Below are positions 13,648 through 13,713 of a stretch of 13,713 bases of DNA, one piece after another (the stretch's first letter is position 1; every line of letters begins with the position of its first letter). Where the stretch lies: positions 1 to 13,713 of the forward strand of contig JAGXIS010000043.1 of assembly GCA_024635465.1 (NCBI GenBank). The letters are read 5' to 3'. Both the position numbers and the translations under genes were made by a program. The notes beneath the pieces were generated by a model that saw only the letters and a list, made by a program, of their open reading frames with translations, did not search any database and was not told the origin of the DNA. This stretch comes from Bacteroidota bacterium. Lineage in GTDB: Bacteria > Bacteroidota > Rhodothermia > Balneolales > Balneolaceae.

Positions 13648-13713
13648 TGACTTTTCCTTTTTTAAGTTCAAGTAATATTCTCTCGTTTCCTTGTCTAATT
13701 TCTCAATTGCATA
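13630..13713 (-). CDS. C-terminal end of a gene running off the right edge
   Basis: The minus-strand frame is open from the window edge and gives 27 residues, YAIEKLDKETREYYLNLKKE then KSAGNNV, ending at TAA (13630-13632). The charged helical composition and lack of rare-looking runs suggest genuine coding sequence. Its last residues are encoded by the arm of the hairpin element (GCAGGTAAC encodes AGN), so the element either arrived at the end of this gene or has always formed its 3' boundary. Identity unknown; partial. Confidence 0.45.
   Translation of the reverse strand, partial: YAIEKLDKETREYYLNLKKEKSAGNNV

Noticed and set aside
10087..13713. A complete functional integron
   Set aside because: No integrase gene is present, several adjacent genes lack space for a recombination site, and the candidate cores deviate from consensus; only a decayed or integrase-free array is defensible.

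Overview
The window looks like a low-GC chromosome segment from the Bacteroidota/Balneolota side of the tree. This is inferred from gene content: an ABC ATPase next to a giant permease fused to an M1-type peptidase, a GH43 lipoprotein, a pentapeptide-repeat protein with a Qnr-like tail, a Fibrobacter-type paralogous domain, and mostly weak Shine-Dalgarno signals. No rRNA, tRNA, CRISPR array, transposase or integrase gene was seen.

Layout. (1) 54-1927, minus strand: a stand-alone CheB-type methylesterase with a C-terminal zinc-ribbon-like tail, a 353-base AT-rich gap, and a four-helix membrane protein. (2) 1928-2364: a 437-base spacer holding a possible 47-residue membrane peptide, an inverted repeat, one copy of a 22-base repeat whose second copy lies at 8562-8583, and a pair of 17-base direct repeats. 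(3) 2365-6933, plus strand: a two-gene export or remodelling operon, ABC ATPase then permease-M1 peptidase fusion. (4) 7074-8431, minus strand: a compact operon of a 44-residue membrane peptide, an anchored alpha/beta hydrolase and a hotdog thioesterase; the peptide's stop codon touches the hydrolase start. (5) 8593-11014, minus strand: a small three-helix protein, a GH43 glycosidase lipoprotein, a cupin and a pentapeptide-repeat protein.

(6) 11042-13713, minus strand: a gene graveyard. Between two intact small membrane proteins (11379-11756 and 12438-12683) lie at least five broken genes, each with a different lesion: a frameshifted lipoprotein, a zinc-alcohol-dehydrogenase gene collapsed to 36 codons by internal deletion, a vapC toxin gene with an in-frame stop, and the front of one secreted hydrolase gene abutting the back of an unrelated gene. 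At the right edge a partial gene terminates inside a 134-base element (13514-13647) that can fold end to end into a long imperfect hairpin. Its outer arms carry AAC and GTT in the positions expected of integron attC sites.

All genes in region 6 point the same way, and two reading frames end inside or against AAC...GTT-type sites, so the best working hypothesis is a decayed or integrase-free cassette array. It is not proven: several adjacent genes have no such site between them, and the motifs depart from the classical RYYYAAC/GTTRRRY consensus.
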